This document shows, one piece after another, positions 10,352-18,867 of a stretch of 64,000 nucleotides of DNA. The stretch's first letter is position 1, and every line of letters begins with the position of its first letter. This DNA is from Bradyrhizobium sp. CB2312. GTDB lineage: Bacteria; Pseudomonadota; Alphaproteobacteria; Rhizobiales; Xanthobacteraceae. Both the position numbers and the translations under genes were made by a program. The DNA is taken from contig NZ_CP121668.1 of assembly GCF_029714425.1 (NCBI RefSeq), positions 8,639,501 to 8,703,500 of the forward strand, written 5' to 3'. Below the pieces are notes generated by a model. The model saw only the letters and a program-made list of their open reading frames with translations, was not told the origin of the DNA and did not search any database.

Positions 10352-10900
10352 ACGATATGCTGTCGGCACCTCGGGCAGCCGCACAAGCTCCCGAATCCAC
10401 TCGGATCGCCTATTTTCGGAAATCCGAGCCACGTCCGAACAACAATTGAGACGGCGAGTAAACCCCGTAGCCGCCATTCACAGCATGATCTTAAGCGGGG
10501 TGGTTCAATCACCCTGCGGCTGCATTCGGCAGCACGGAAGGTTCAAGTGAAGAACGCCAAAAGACGCGGCATGAAAGATACCGGCTCATCCTGAGCGGGC
10601 CGAGGGTCGAGCGAAATCATCGCGAGCCCGCCGCTTGATCGGCTTGTAAATACACTCCCAACAGGACCGCGGAGGGCGTGGGGACGTACCTTGCCCGCTC
10701 ATCTGGAGCGTTCGACTGAGAAGCCGGGGCTCCAACCCATATGATGACATCCCGAACCGCCGATCCTCCAATCGCTGAGACGAATGGAGATCGACGGCCC
10801 TCACGCCCAACGTTGGTCAAACAGCAGCAACTTGGCGCAACTCGGATCCTTCACGATTCGGATCAACTCTTCGGAGCGCCCCTTTTCTCTGTGCTCTTCG
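10352..10900. other. No gene seen between effector remnant and virK-like gene
   Basis: About 550 bases with only short, unconvincing frames. A C-terminal protease domain expected for the upstream effector type is not found here in any frame. Confidence 0.5.
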
Positions 10901-11341
10901 TTACCAGATGAACTTTGCGCCATCCGGCAGTTCGCAGATGAATTCGCCTTGGTTCACAAGCTCGGCGGTTCCTACAACAAGCTTCGAAGCTCGCACCGTC
11001 AGCTTGCCTTCGCGGCTAAGGCTATGGCGGATGTACTCGGTCACGGCATGTCCAGAGGTGTCGACCGTTTGGTGAGCATTGGAGAAGCTGATTCCATTCT
11101 GGACCGTCACCCTGAATGCATTGATAACCAGACCGGCCTGCGTCTCCGATGCAGGTTTGCCGCCCTCCGCGGGGCTACAGTGGCTCATGTCCAGTATGAG
11201 CTTCACATTCTTCCCCGCCTGCAGGGCATTGAGCACCTCAGTGTATTTCGGCGAGGGCTCATCGGCTCTCGCCAGAGCGCTAGCGCTTGCGACCGAAAGC
11301 AAGGACAACAGGATCGTCAGTCCTTTGCCGGTGATCTTCAT
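10901..11341 (-). CDS. virK: VirK family secreted protein
   Basis: A 146-residue protein with a clear signal peptide (ITGKGLTILLSLLSVASASALARA) followed by a short domain with KYTEVLNALQAGKNVKLILD and a conserved-looking FICELPDGAKF end. This matches my memory of the VirK family of Agrobacterium and rhizobia, small exported proteins of uncertain function often found near virulence or symbiosis loci. It is transcribed against the flanking effector loci. The larger plus-strand frame covering it (10784-11707) is a shadow. No tts box is seen ahead of it. Confidence 0.75.
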   Translation of the reverse strand: MKITGKGLTILLSLLSVASASALARADEPSPKYTEVLNALQAGKNVKLILDMSHCSPAEGGKPASETQAGLVINAFRVTVQNGISFSNAHQTVDTSGHAVTEYIRHSLSREGKLTVRASKLVVGTAELVNQGEFICELPDGAKFIW

Positions 11342-11789
11342 ATGCTCTTCTCCCTCGATAAGTACTACAGCTTACCTTTTTCAAGATGTCGTGCTCGCGC
11401 GTTGTTTGGCTTTCATTCAGCAAGCGCGCTCGCCTGTACAAAAACAGCCTGCCGCAATCAGGCGCAAGTAGTTGCGACGGCTATTCCAACATCACAACCT
11501 CGTAGGTCAGGTTCTGGGGGCATTCGCCTTGCGGGCGTTGACAACGATTTGTTCGATGGTCGGCCGCTTGGAAACCACAAACGACGAGCGGTCGCGCTGG
11601 TCCACTCGGGCGCAATGAGCGAGGACATGCAGCCGTCACATCTGCAGGAGCAGACTTCTACGAAGGAAGCACTCGATCAGCCGCATGCGCTTGCGTGTCC
11701 CTCTTAGTCTGCAAGGACTGTCTGCTCTAGGCGACAGGTGAAGCGAACGCAGCGCGGCGGTCGAGGAACCCGGTCTCAGCTTAATCGAT
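11342..11789. other. Intergenic region ahead of second ADP-ribosyltransferase locus
   Basis: About 450 bases with no convincing gene; it holds the virK-like promoter region at one end and the tts box at the other. Confidence 0.5.
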
Positions 11790-11809
11790 GTCAGCTTCTC
11801 GAAAGCTGC
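11790..11809 (+). promoter_or_regulatory. tts box upstream of ADP-ribosyltransferase-like effector copy 2
   Basis: GTCAGCTTCTCGAAAGCTGC is a near-perfect tts-box core; only the last two bases depart. ATG 11859 is 50 bases downstream. Confidence 0.88.
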
Positions 11810-11858
11810 ACCTGCAACAATCCACGCCGATAGGCGGCACTTCGAAGGGAGTAGAGAG

Positions 11859-12828
11859 ATGAATGTTGATCCACAGAATGCCGCAGACAATTCGTTTGAG
11901 GTTCAGCGGCCGCACCACGTCGGTCGACAGCAGGACGAGCTTAGCGCCCAAACCATCGCAGCGAGACGTTCAGAAGACCAAGCAAACTTTGAGCAGCAGC
12001 TGAATGACTTGGCTCCAGATGACTTGGATTCGGTCTACCGCACCGCGGCGCCAGTCTCCCTCCTTAGCGGCAGATTCCGCGAGCGCCGCGCCCTCATCTG
12101 CGCCAAACGAGGCGATCTCGGAACCCAGTCGATATCCAGCCTCATCATACGTCAGTGGGCGCGCTCAGCTTGCCGCAACACTGACGGGTGCCACTCTTGA
12201 AGCACTTCGGAACGAGATCGAACTTGCCGCGCAACAGGCAGCACGTTGGTCATCGGCGACCGACGCTGCCATTGATCGAGATCGCGTATTCGACGACGTG
12301 GCGAGGTCGTCATATATCACACTGCGGCGTTTTCAGAATCAGGACACTGATTGCAAGCCGCACACGGAAGAAAACACGAGGGCAATATCTCATGTCCGCA
12401 ACACGGCTCGAGATCATTCTTCCGTTGGAGATCCTCTGGAGCGGTATCCCCTGGACCGAGCCCGCCAGGCTGGTTGGCATATGCGGGGAAAGACTACAGT
12501 CTCAGCCTTCGTATCGTTAGTCGAGGATCCGTCAAAACTTGTCGCCTCTCGCGATCCGTGGGCGAGAGCGATTGCCAACAATGCGGACGCGCTACACACC
12601 TACACCGTACCGAAGACCACAATCTGGACGCCCGACGACGTGCTGAGTAGCATTGGGCTTGGAATGAACGCCGAGGATCAGGACACCATCGATGGAGATG
12701 TCGATTTGATGTGCTCACTGGGCAGAACGCCGACCCGGGAAACCGAGCGCCTGTTCCTTGGAGGCAATTTGGAAAGCTACCGCACCAGTAGTGAAGCAAA
12801 TCCCTACAAGCGCGAGAGTAATGAGTAG
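11859..12828 (+). pseudogene. T3SS effector, cholera-toxin-like ADP-ribosyltransferase, copy 2 (frameshifted)
   Basis: An N-terminal frame starts at ATG 11859 (MNVDPQNAADNSF, DQANFEQQLNDLAPDDL) and the rest lies in the next frame, which is open to 12828. The switch falls near 12055-12080, so one frameshift separates a roughly 320-residue protein into two pieces. The catalytic half shows LRRFQN, VSAFVSLVEDPSKL, LHTYTVPKTTIWTPDDVL and TRETERLFLGG, paralleling R / S-T-S / E-x-E of cholera- and pertussis-type ADP-ribosyltransferases. It ends in a region (SYRTSSEANPYK) shared with copy 1 (DYRTASASNPYR). A strong tts box and the proline/serine/alanine-rich linker support a type III effector. A sequencing error could also explain the single shift. 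Confidence 0.6.
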
Positions 12829-13278
12829 ATGGTCGATCGCACCATTTGGCAGGTTCGTTGGCGACCAAGCGCCACAACACCCTGCAACGAAGAAAAGCGG
12901 CGCATCAGCTCCGCCTCATGCAACAACAGACGGAGCGTAAGGGGGGCGACCGACGGCCCGATGAAGGCGCCGATCGAGCCGTATAGCGGTTGACAGTTCC
13001 GACGGAAGGTCAGGAGGACACCGATGTTGTCCCCTCGTCCCTTTCCGCTCGTTGAAGCATCGTGGCATCTTGGGTGCATTGTGTCGCGAGGCAGGAATTT
13101 ATCAGCCGGCTTCAGGGGTTGGCAGGCGGATTTGGCGAGGTAAGCCGCCGAAAGCGCAGCATCCCTCGCGTTAGCTAACTCTTTCTGACAATAATCGCGC
13201 GTCAACCAACAGTGTTCGGCCGCGATGGCATCATACATTCACTCACCCGTAGCAAGCGGCGCTATGGCATTACAGCCG
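12829..13278. other. Interval between effector locus and nod box
   Basis: A 144-codon minus-strand frame (12804-13238) covers much of it, but shows no recognisable domain and overlaps the effector end. I do not call a gene. Confidence 0.45.
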
Positions 13279-13325
13279 ATCCGCAACCTGGATGCGTTCC
13301 ATCAAAACAATCGATTTTGCCGAGC
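13279..13325 (+). promoter_or_regulatory. nod box (NodD-binding site)
   Basis: The 47-bp element has ATCCGCAACCTGGATG on the left and ATCAAAACAATCGATTTT on the right (13301-13318), the diagnostic halves of rhizobial nod boxes, in plus orientation. In rhizobia ttsI is activated by NodD through a nod box, and ttsI is the first clear regulatory gene downstream, though 1.5 kb away. Confidence 0.9.
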
Positions 13326-14404
13326 ATGCCAAAAGGCCTCATAGTCGATCGAAATGTATGGAGACCGCATTCAAGATGACGTCTGGCAATCGATTCTCTC
13401 CTCAGTCGCCTACCAAACAACTTGGCTCGAGCGATCGGCAGTCTCGCGTCACATCGACGTCCCGCGCCCGCCCCGATTTTCCCACTAAATTGCCGAGTAT
13501 GAGGCAGATCGGATTGGCCGATCTTTTGGCGTCATAGCCGAACGACTGCCTCTTCGCGCGCTTCAAGGCGTTATGGCGCTACGCTTGATTGGACAGACAA
13601 ATGCTCACGACCTTGGACAGAGCGCGATTGACCTTCGCACAGCTCGACAGCATGGCCTCACTGTGTCGTCATTGCCTCACAAGGAGTCCGATGTTGATGG
13701 CGCCGATACAAAGAGCCCTTAAAGGCACTTGAATCTCACCCAGCGTCAGATTGTAGGAATTACGACAGTCTCGCGACAGACTCCACTCGCGTGAACTCTT
13801 CCTGACAGGTAGCGACAATTGCGAACGTCTCAGAACCTCGATGCTCGGCCGATACGGCTTGGGACACTTCTCGACTGCTCCGATTCAGATCTTGCATCGT
13901 TAATCTGCTTTGTGAACGCAAGACGAAGCGCGCTCTTCGCAGTCAGGCGAGGATCCAGCGCGCGAGAACAAGGCGAGCAATCGCCGTACCGATCACAGGC
14001 TGAGTCCAAGCTCGAGACTAGATCGTTCTTGCGCCGTTCAACCCGTCTGACGAAATTGAGCCGGCCTCACTGCCTCAGACAATGCGCGACAGCAATGCCA
14101 GGCTCAATTTGTTCTTCCTTGGCAGCCTTCGCTCGGCTGGCGCGGAGAAGATCTTGGAAGTAACCGAGCTTCAGGACGGTTGACATCATGTTTGGCCATT
14201 ATCACCGGCTGGCGAGACAATGTCTAACCCGCCCATGGGCGTGTTGAGCGTTTCATCGCTCTTGGCCTTTTACAGCCTGTCGTCCGCCGCATAGCGCGTA
14301 AACTGTCTTAGACGCGGAAAACTTGTATCGTAGTGACTTGACGACACTACGGGCTCAACAGCCTTGCAGGACTGACCGCGGATCAAGACGATTTGGGAGT
14401 TCCA
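13326..14404. other. Long interval between nod box and the ttsI region
   Basis: About 1.1 kb with no intact gene that I recognise. Short plus-strand frames (13292-13537, 13819-14163 and a piece near 13540-13720 reading ALQGVMALRLIGQTNAHDLG) look like decayed coding sequence. If the nod box drives ttsI, this would be an unusually long leader. Confidence 0.5.
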
Positions 14405-14779
14405 ATGTCGGTTTCGCAAGTCCGTTCGGCGGCAAATACAGCCGCTCTCGCCTGCGCCTTCCTTTCACTCCGCGAGTTTGGCGCGATCGCCACTGCAGGC
14501 GTTCGCGTAATGCATGCAGCCATCGCTATGTTTAGCCCGCAGATGAATCAGCACATCGCCAGGGCTCTCGTCCTCGTGAGAGATTGCCGATCACTTGCCG
14601 GCGTAAAGGAGATTTTGAGCCCCGCCGCGGGCTGGAACCATCCGCCGCAGGCCTCGCCTATCCGCCGACGGCGGACGTGCACTGCCTGCCAACAGGCTCT
14701 TGCGTATCGCGCACGGGTTTTCGAATTCACGCCAAAGCGGCATCCTCTGGGTTCCGCCGATCGTCATGGTCAAGCGTGA
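14405..14779 (+). CDS. Hypothetical protein upstream of ttsI
   Basis: A 124-codon frame whose ATG is preceded at ideal spacing by GGGAG (14397-14401). The first half is helical and alanine-rich (ANTAALACAFLSLREFGAI, VRVMHAAIAMFSPQMNQHI); the second half is proline/arginine-rich and less protein-like, which may reflect a frameshift. No family is recognised; the helical half is faintly phasin-like. It lies between the nod box and ttsI and ends 39 bases before ttsI, so it could be co-transcribed. Confidence 0.45.
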   Translation: MSVSQVRSAANTAALACAFLSLREFGAIATAGVRVMHAAIAMFSPQMNQHIARALVLVRDCRSLAGVKEILSPAAGWNHPPQASPIRRRRTCTACQQALAYRARVFEFTPKRHPLGSADRHGQA

Positions 14780-14818
14780 CACGCTCAAGTCCTGCCAAGG
14801 ATGGAGGAGAGGCGATGA

Positions 14819-15508
14819 ATGCGAATTCTCCTGGTTGATCATCATGCGGACTTTGGCCGCGCCGTGAAGGAAACGCTGCTGAATTGCGGGTTCGCCGTCG
14901 ACGTGACGCGAACGCTGGATGAGGCGTCGGCCGCGTTGGATTGCGCGAACTACCACATGATACTGCTCGACTCCTTCTTGCCCGATGGAGATGGTTTGGA
15001 CTGGTTGAAGCAGTTGCGGCGCGAAGGACGATCAATGCCGACTATAATGATGAGCAATCTCAATGATCTCAGTCGGCGGATTGCGATCTTCAACGCCGGA
15101 GCGGATGATTTTCTGCCCAAACCCGTTTCTATCGACGAGCTCGTTGCTCGCATGCGAGCTATTCTGCGACGATCAACGCAGATGATGGCGCCGGTGGTGA
15201 CATTCGGGAATCTGCATTTCGATCCGATCGCGAGACAAGTCTCCGTCGGTGGACGAGTACTGAGAATTGCGCGCCGCGAAGTGTGCATTCTTGAACATTT
15301 GCTCAACCGCGCGGGCCGTACCGTGCCGCGCGCATCGCTCGAAGAAAGCTTGTATGCATTTGACGACGAGGTCTCGACCAATGCGCTGGAAGTCGGGATT
15401 TATCGCCTGCGCACGCATTTGAGCCAGGCGGGTGCAACGCTCAGGATCAAGACCGCGCGCGGTGTCGGTTACACCCTTGAACTCGTTGGCGCAGCATCGG
15501 CTGCCTAG
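14819..15508 (+). CDS. ttsI: T3SS transcriptional activator TtsI (OmpR-type response regulator)
   Basis: A 229-residue two-domain regulator: receiver domain (residues 1-118) and winged-helix DNA-binding domain (about 125-225, ending RIKTARGVGYTLELV). It binds tts boxes and activates nop/rhc transcription. A strong ribosome-binding site (GGAGGAGAGG) precedes the ATG. The usual phospho-acceptor Asp is present in LLDSFLPDGDG and the Lys in FLPKPV, but the acidic pair near the N-terminus reads VDHH rather than a run of Asp/Glu, so metal binding and phosphorylation may be weak. Position directly ahead of rhcC2 and the y4xK-type lipoprotein matches the NGR234 order y4xI-y4xJ-y4xK. Confidence 0.93.
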   Translation: MRILLVDHHADFGRAVKETLLNCGFAVDVTRTLDEASAALDCANYHMILLDSFLPDGDGLDWLKQLRREGRSMPTIMMSNLNDLSRRIAIFNAGADDFLPKPVSIDELVARMRAILRRSTQMMAPVVTFGNLHFDPIARQVSVGGRVLRIARREVCILEHLLNRAGRTVPRASLEESLYAFDDEVSTNALEVGIYRLRTHLSQAGATLRIKTARGVGYTLELVGAASAA

Positions 15509-15535
15509 CCGATCGAACTTGAAAGCAGCACTTCC

Positions 15536-16990
15536 TTGAACTTCGTCAACAATGACGCCGGCGCTGATGGACCGTCGATGGTCGCCAGCGGCTCGCATTA
15601 TGCCGCTTTTCCCCGCCTCTGCTACGCCCTGTGCGCAGTTGCTCTGCTACTTCCGCTTGCTGCCGCGGCTCAGGCAAAGCGAGATGGCAAAGGAGAACCG
15701 CCACGAGCCGCGCCTGGCAGCACCACCGGCACGCTCAACCTTACCTCCTCACAGGGAAAGACAGTTCATCTGACCGGACCGGCTGCGAGCATTTTTATTG
15801 CCGACCCTGCCATTGCGGATTATCAGGCGCCGTCGAACACCACGATTTTCGTGTTTGGCAAAAAGTCGGGACGGACTAGCCTGTTCGCCCTAAACGACAA
15901 TGGGGAGGCTCTCGCCGAGCTGCGTGTTGTCGTCACCCAACCGATCGAGGATCTGCGGGCCGCGCTGAAGGCCGAGGTCGGCGACTATCCGATTCAGGTC
16001 AGCTATACCCCGCGCGGCGCGATCCTTAGCGGTACGGCGCCTAATGCCGAGGTCGTCGAGACCGCCAGGAAGGTCACTGAGCAGTTTCTTGGGGCTGGCG
16101 CGCTGGTTGTCAACAAGATCCAGGTCGCCGGCTCATTACAGGTGAATCTCAGCGTACGGGTGGCAGAGGTCTCCCGCATCGCCGCCAAGGATCTCAACAT
16201 CAACTTCACCGCCTTGAGCCCAAACGGCGCTTTCCTTGTCACCGGCAAAGGGGGAGGGTCCGGCGCAGCCGGCGGCGGCGGCACGATCGGGATTGGATTT
16301 AGCGCCGGCAACACCAACTTGAGCGCTGTTCTGGACGCTCTCGCAAGCGAGCACCTCGCCTCAATCCTGGCTGAGCCGAATCTGACGGCGATGTCCGGCG
16401 AAGCCGCAAGCTTCCTCGCCGGCGGCGAATTCCCTATTCCGGTGATGCAGGATAACCGGCAGGTTTCGGTCCAATTTCGCCAGTTCGGCGTGAGCCTCGA
16501 GTTCGTTCCAACGGTTCTCAACAATAATCAGATCAATGTCCGTGTGAAGCCCGAAGTCAGCGAACTGTCGAGCGAAGGCGAAGTCAAAATCAATGGCATG
16601 GCGGTCCCTGCCCTCTCCACTCGGCGGGCGAGCACCGTCGTCGAGCTCGCCAGCGGTCAGAGCTTTGCAATCGGCGGCCTCATCAGGCGCAACTTCAACA
16701 CTGATATCGGCGAGTTTCCCTGGCTCGGCGATGTGCCGATCCTGGGCGCGCTTTTTCGCTCCTCATCGTTTCAAAAACGTGAAACCGAGTTGGTCATTAT
16801 TGTCACGCCCTACATCGTGCGGCCCGGACCGAATCCGAACCGGATGAGTGCGCCGAGCGACCGCATCTCACCGCCCTCAGACGCGGGGCGGATTTTGACG
16901 AACACGGTCGCCCGGCCGCCGCGAGAGCGCGATGCGCCTCGCGCCAGCGCACCAGGATCGACCGGCAGCGCGGGCTTTATTATCGAATGA
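15536..16990 (+). CDS. rhcC2: T3SS outer-membrane secretin, C-terminal part RhcC2
   Basis: A 484-residue protein with a signal peptide (LCYALCAVALLLPLAAAAQA, about residues 29-48). A CpaC-type N-terminal domain follows (GKTVHLTGPAASIFIADP; KSGRTSLFALNDNG), then the secretin homology core (SEHLASILAEPNLTAMSGEAASFLAGGEFPIP; RASTVVELASGQSFAIGGLI; LVIIVTPYIV). Secretins form the ring through which the needle crosses the outer membrane. In rhizobia the secretin is split into RhcC1 and RhcC2; RhcC1 lies 11 kb away. Its architecture resembles tad-pilus CpaC/RcpA. Start may be TTG 15536 or ATG 15578. Confidence 0.92.
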   Translation: MNFVNNDAGADGPSMVASGSHYAAFPRLCYALCAVALLLPLAAAAQAKRDGKGEPPRAAPGSTTGTLNLTSSQGKTVHLTGPAASIFIADPAIADYQAPSNTTIFVFGKKSGRTSLFALNDNGEALAELRVVVTQPIEDLRAALKAEVGDYPIQVSYTPRGAILSGTAPNAEVVETARKVTEQFLGAGALVVNKIQVAGSLQVNLSVRVAEVSRIAAKDLNINFTALSPNGAFLVTGKGGGSGAAGGGGTIGIGFSAGNTNLSAVLDALASEHLASILAEPNLTAMSGEAASFLAGGEFPIPVMQDNRQVSVQFRQFGVSLEFVPTVLNNNQINVRVKPEVSELSSEGEVKINGMAVPALSTRRASTVVELASGQSFAIGGLIRRNFNTDIGEFPWLGDVPILGALFRSSSFQKRETELVIIVTPYIVRPGPNPNRMSAPSDRISPPSDAGRILTNTVARPPRERDAPRASAPGSTGSAGFIIE

Positions 16991-17000
16991 GGATCGCCAA

Positions 17001-17633
17001 ATGACTTTGCGACATCTGTGCTACCCGATCGTTATTGGAACAACATTGGGGGGCTGCGCAAATACTGCCTCGATCCAGCCCGGGCCGGCTGACCAAGAGA
17101 TCCAGGTCGAGCAGAAGAGTAACGTGCTGTTCCTGCAGAGCCTTCGTGGCCCCGAACGGCATCGGCTGCGAAGCTTTATTGCAGCGACCAGTCGCGGCCG
17201 GCTGGATGCCCTCCATGTGGGTGTCATCGGCCCGCCCAGACTCATTGCACAGGTGGCCCACGAGGCTCGCGCCATGGGCGTTGCCACCTACAACATCCGC
17301 CTGTCCGCTTCTCGTGTGGATTTGCCGGCTCGTTCCGGGGTGAGGATCGAAGCGATCACTTTCGATGCCCATCCACCGGTCTGCCCCTCGCTCTCCATCG
17401 TCGGTCCTACGGTGAACGAGAATTCGTTCAATCCAACCCTTGGCTGCTCAGTCCGGAATAACCTTGCGGTCATGGTCAATGAACCTGGCGACTTGTTAGG
17501 CAATGGCGCTGTCATGCCGACCAGTGGTGATCGTGCAGTGCTTCCCATCACCGCACGTGGGGCCACGTCGGGGGACAACAGGAGCAATTTGGAGGATGAA
17601 ACGCATAACAGGGTTGCGCCAGAAACCCAATAA
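17001..17633 (+). CDS. CpaD-like lipoprotein (y4xK type)
   Basis: A 210-residue protein with a lipobox (TTLGGC, Cys19) and a CpaD-like body, including PGDLLGNGAVMPTSGDRAV, typical of tad-pilus assembly lipoproteins. It starts 10 bases after rhcC2 with GAGG upstream. In tad systems CpaD-type lipoproteins accompany the CpaC secretin; here the pair probably forms the outer-membrane part of the T3SS, the lipoprotein acting as secretin partner or pilotin. This placement after the secretin gene matches y4xK of the NGR234 T3SS cluster as I recall it. Confidence 0.8.
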   Translation: MTLRHLCYPIVIGTTLGGCANTASIQPGPADQEIQVEQKSNVLFLQSLRGPERHRLRSFIAATSRGRLDALHVGVIGPPRLIAQVAHEARAMGVATYNIRLSASRVDLPARSGVRIEAITFDAHPPVCPSLSIVGPTVNENSFNPTLGCSVRNNLAVMVNEPGDLLGNGAVMPTSGDRAVLPITARGATSGDNRSNLEDETHNRVAPETQ

Positions 17634-17829
17634 GCGGCTCGTAAGACCCGAGCAGCATGAACGTCGGTTGGCCATTCTTGTCCATATCAGTCTTGGAATC
17701 GGCCGACGAGCCTCCGGGAATCCAATCTTTGCTCGATCCTTTTCTTGGGATCGTGCAGCTTACAGATCAGGTTTTGGGACAGTTGGATCGTTGACCAAAG
17801 ATTTGAGCGCATCGCTGTTTTGTGCGACG

Positions 17830-18867
17830 CTAAACTAGGCCGGCGGCAAAGACTGCCTTTGCAACCCTCTCGAAACACTCCATCGGAACGGCCTTGCCCA
17901 TCGCACCTTTTCGGATCAGCTGACGCGCCAACACATGATCCTCGACAATGCTCAGACGTTGGGCGCGCGCCTCCGCCAGTAACTGTGAAGCCGTTTCGCC
18001 CTCGCCGCGGCACACCAGTACTGGGACGCCGGTCTCGCCCCGAACGTAGCGCAGCCCAATCAATGTCGCTCGCCCCGTCAGTATCAATGTCGCCCGATGG
18101 ATGCCGAGCGGAGACTCGTTCGCCGACTCCCGACGGAGCCTACGGTGTTCACCCTTGATCTGCGGATTACCATCCTGTTCCTTGGACTCGCGCTTGGCTT
18201 CGCTCTGCGTCATGCGCATGTCGCGCAAGAACAACCAACGCTGAATGAGCAGATCGGCCAAGCCGCCAATCAGAAGAGCGCCGGCAGCAATCGCGATCAG
18301 CACTTTGAGCTCTTTAAAGACAAAACCAAAGCAGCTCAAATCGCACACAGGCAAGTATACCAGTGCCCTCCAACTTGCGAGCACAGTGAAAACGAACGCG
18401 GCGCCAAGAACCAAAACTTTGACAATAGACTTTCCAAGCTCGACAACCGACCGCTGGGAGACAATCCGCTTCAGCCCTTTGACGGGATCCAATTTCTCAA
18501 AGCTGGGTTTAAGCGGCTCAACCGAAATCGTCAGCCCCCCGCCGGCCAAGACACCGGCCAGAATCGCCGCGACAACCGCCGCACCTAGGATGGGAGCCGC
18601 GGCTGTTATAGAAAGGTCCATAAATCCGACCAGCGCCTGCCGGGCCGCACTGTTGAAGGGCTGTTCCTGCAGCTTGTCGGTGAGCCGCACGGCTTCGCGC
18701 CATCCGTCTTCGATCGAGCTGGCCCTGAAGCACAGGCAACCGAAACCAGCGCAAAGGCTTGCCGCGGTAACAAAGTCGGCGCTGCGCGGGCTCTGCCCCT
18801 TCTTACGCGCGTCTCTCAGCTTCTTGTGACTTGGTGGAAGGTTTTTCTCTTCGCTCGTGTCGTTCAT
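17830..18867 (-). CDS. rhcU: T3SS export apparatus switch protein RhcU (SctU/FlhB family)
   Basis: A 345-residue export-gate protein with four membrane segments in the N-terminal half, the conserved linker RMTQSEAKRESKEQDGNPQI and a C-terminal cytoplasmic domain. ATG 18867 overlaps the rhcT stop as ATGA, preferred over the longer frame to 18888. In FlhB/YscU the domain self-cleaves at NPTH; the aligned stretch here reads LILTGRATLIGLRY followed by RGET, so NPTH is replaced by TGRA. Autocleavage, and the substrate-switching linked to it, would not be expected by the classical mechanism. Confidence 0.92.
   Translation of the reverse strand: MNDTSEEKNLPPSHKKLRDARKKGQSPRSADFVTAASLCAGFGCLCFRASSIEDGWREAVRLTDKLQEQPFNSAARQALVGFMDLSITAAAPILGAAVVAAILAGVLAGGGLTISVEPLKPSFEKLDPVKGLKRIVSQRSVVELGKSIVKVLVLGAAFVFTVLASWRALVYLPVCDLSCFGFVFKELKVLIAIAAGALLIGGLADLLIQRWLFLRDMRMTQSEAKRESKEQDGNPQIKGEHRRLRRESANESPLGIHRATLILTGRATLIGLRYVRGETGVPVLVCRGEGETASQLLAEARAQRLSIVEDHVLARQLIRKGAMGKAVPMECFERVAKAVFAAGLV

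Noticed and set aside
10784..11707. Long plus-strand frame opposite virK
   Set aside because: Its translation is low in recognisable structure and it is antisense to a protein with a clear signal peptide and family features.
17740..17790. tts-like sequence (GATCAGGTTTTGGGACAG) between the y4xK-type gene and rhcU
   Set aside because: Several mismatches and it points into the 3' end of the convergent rhcU gene, with no gene to drive.
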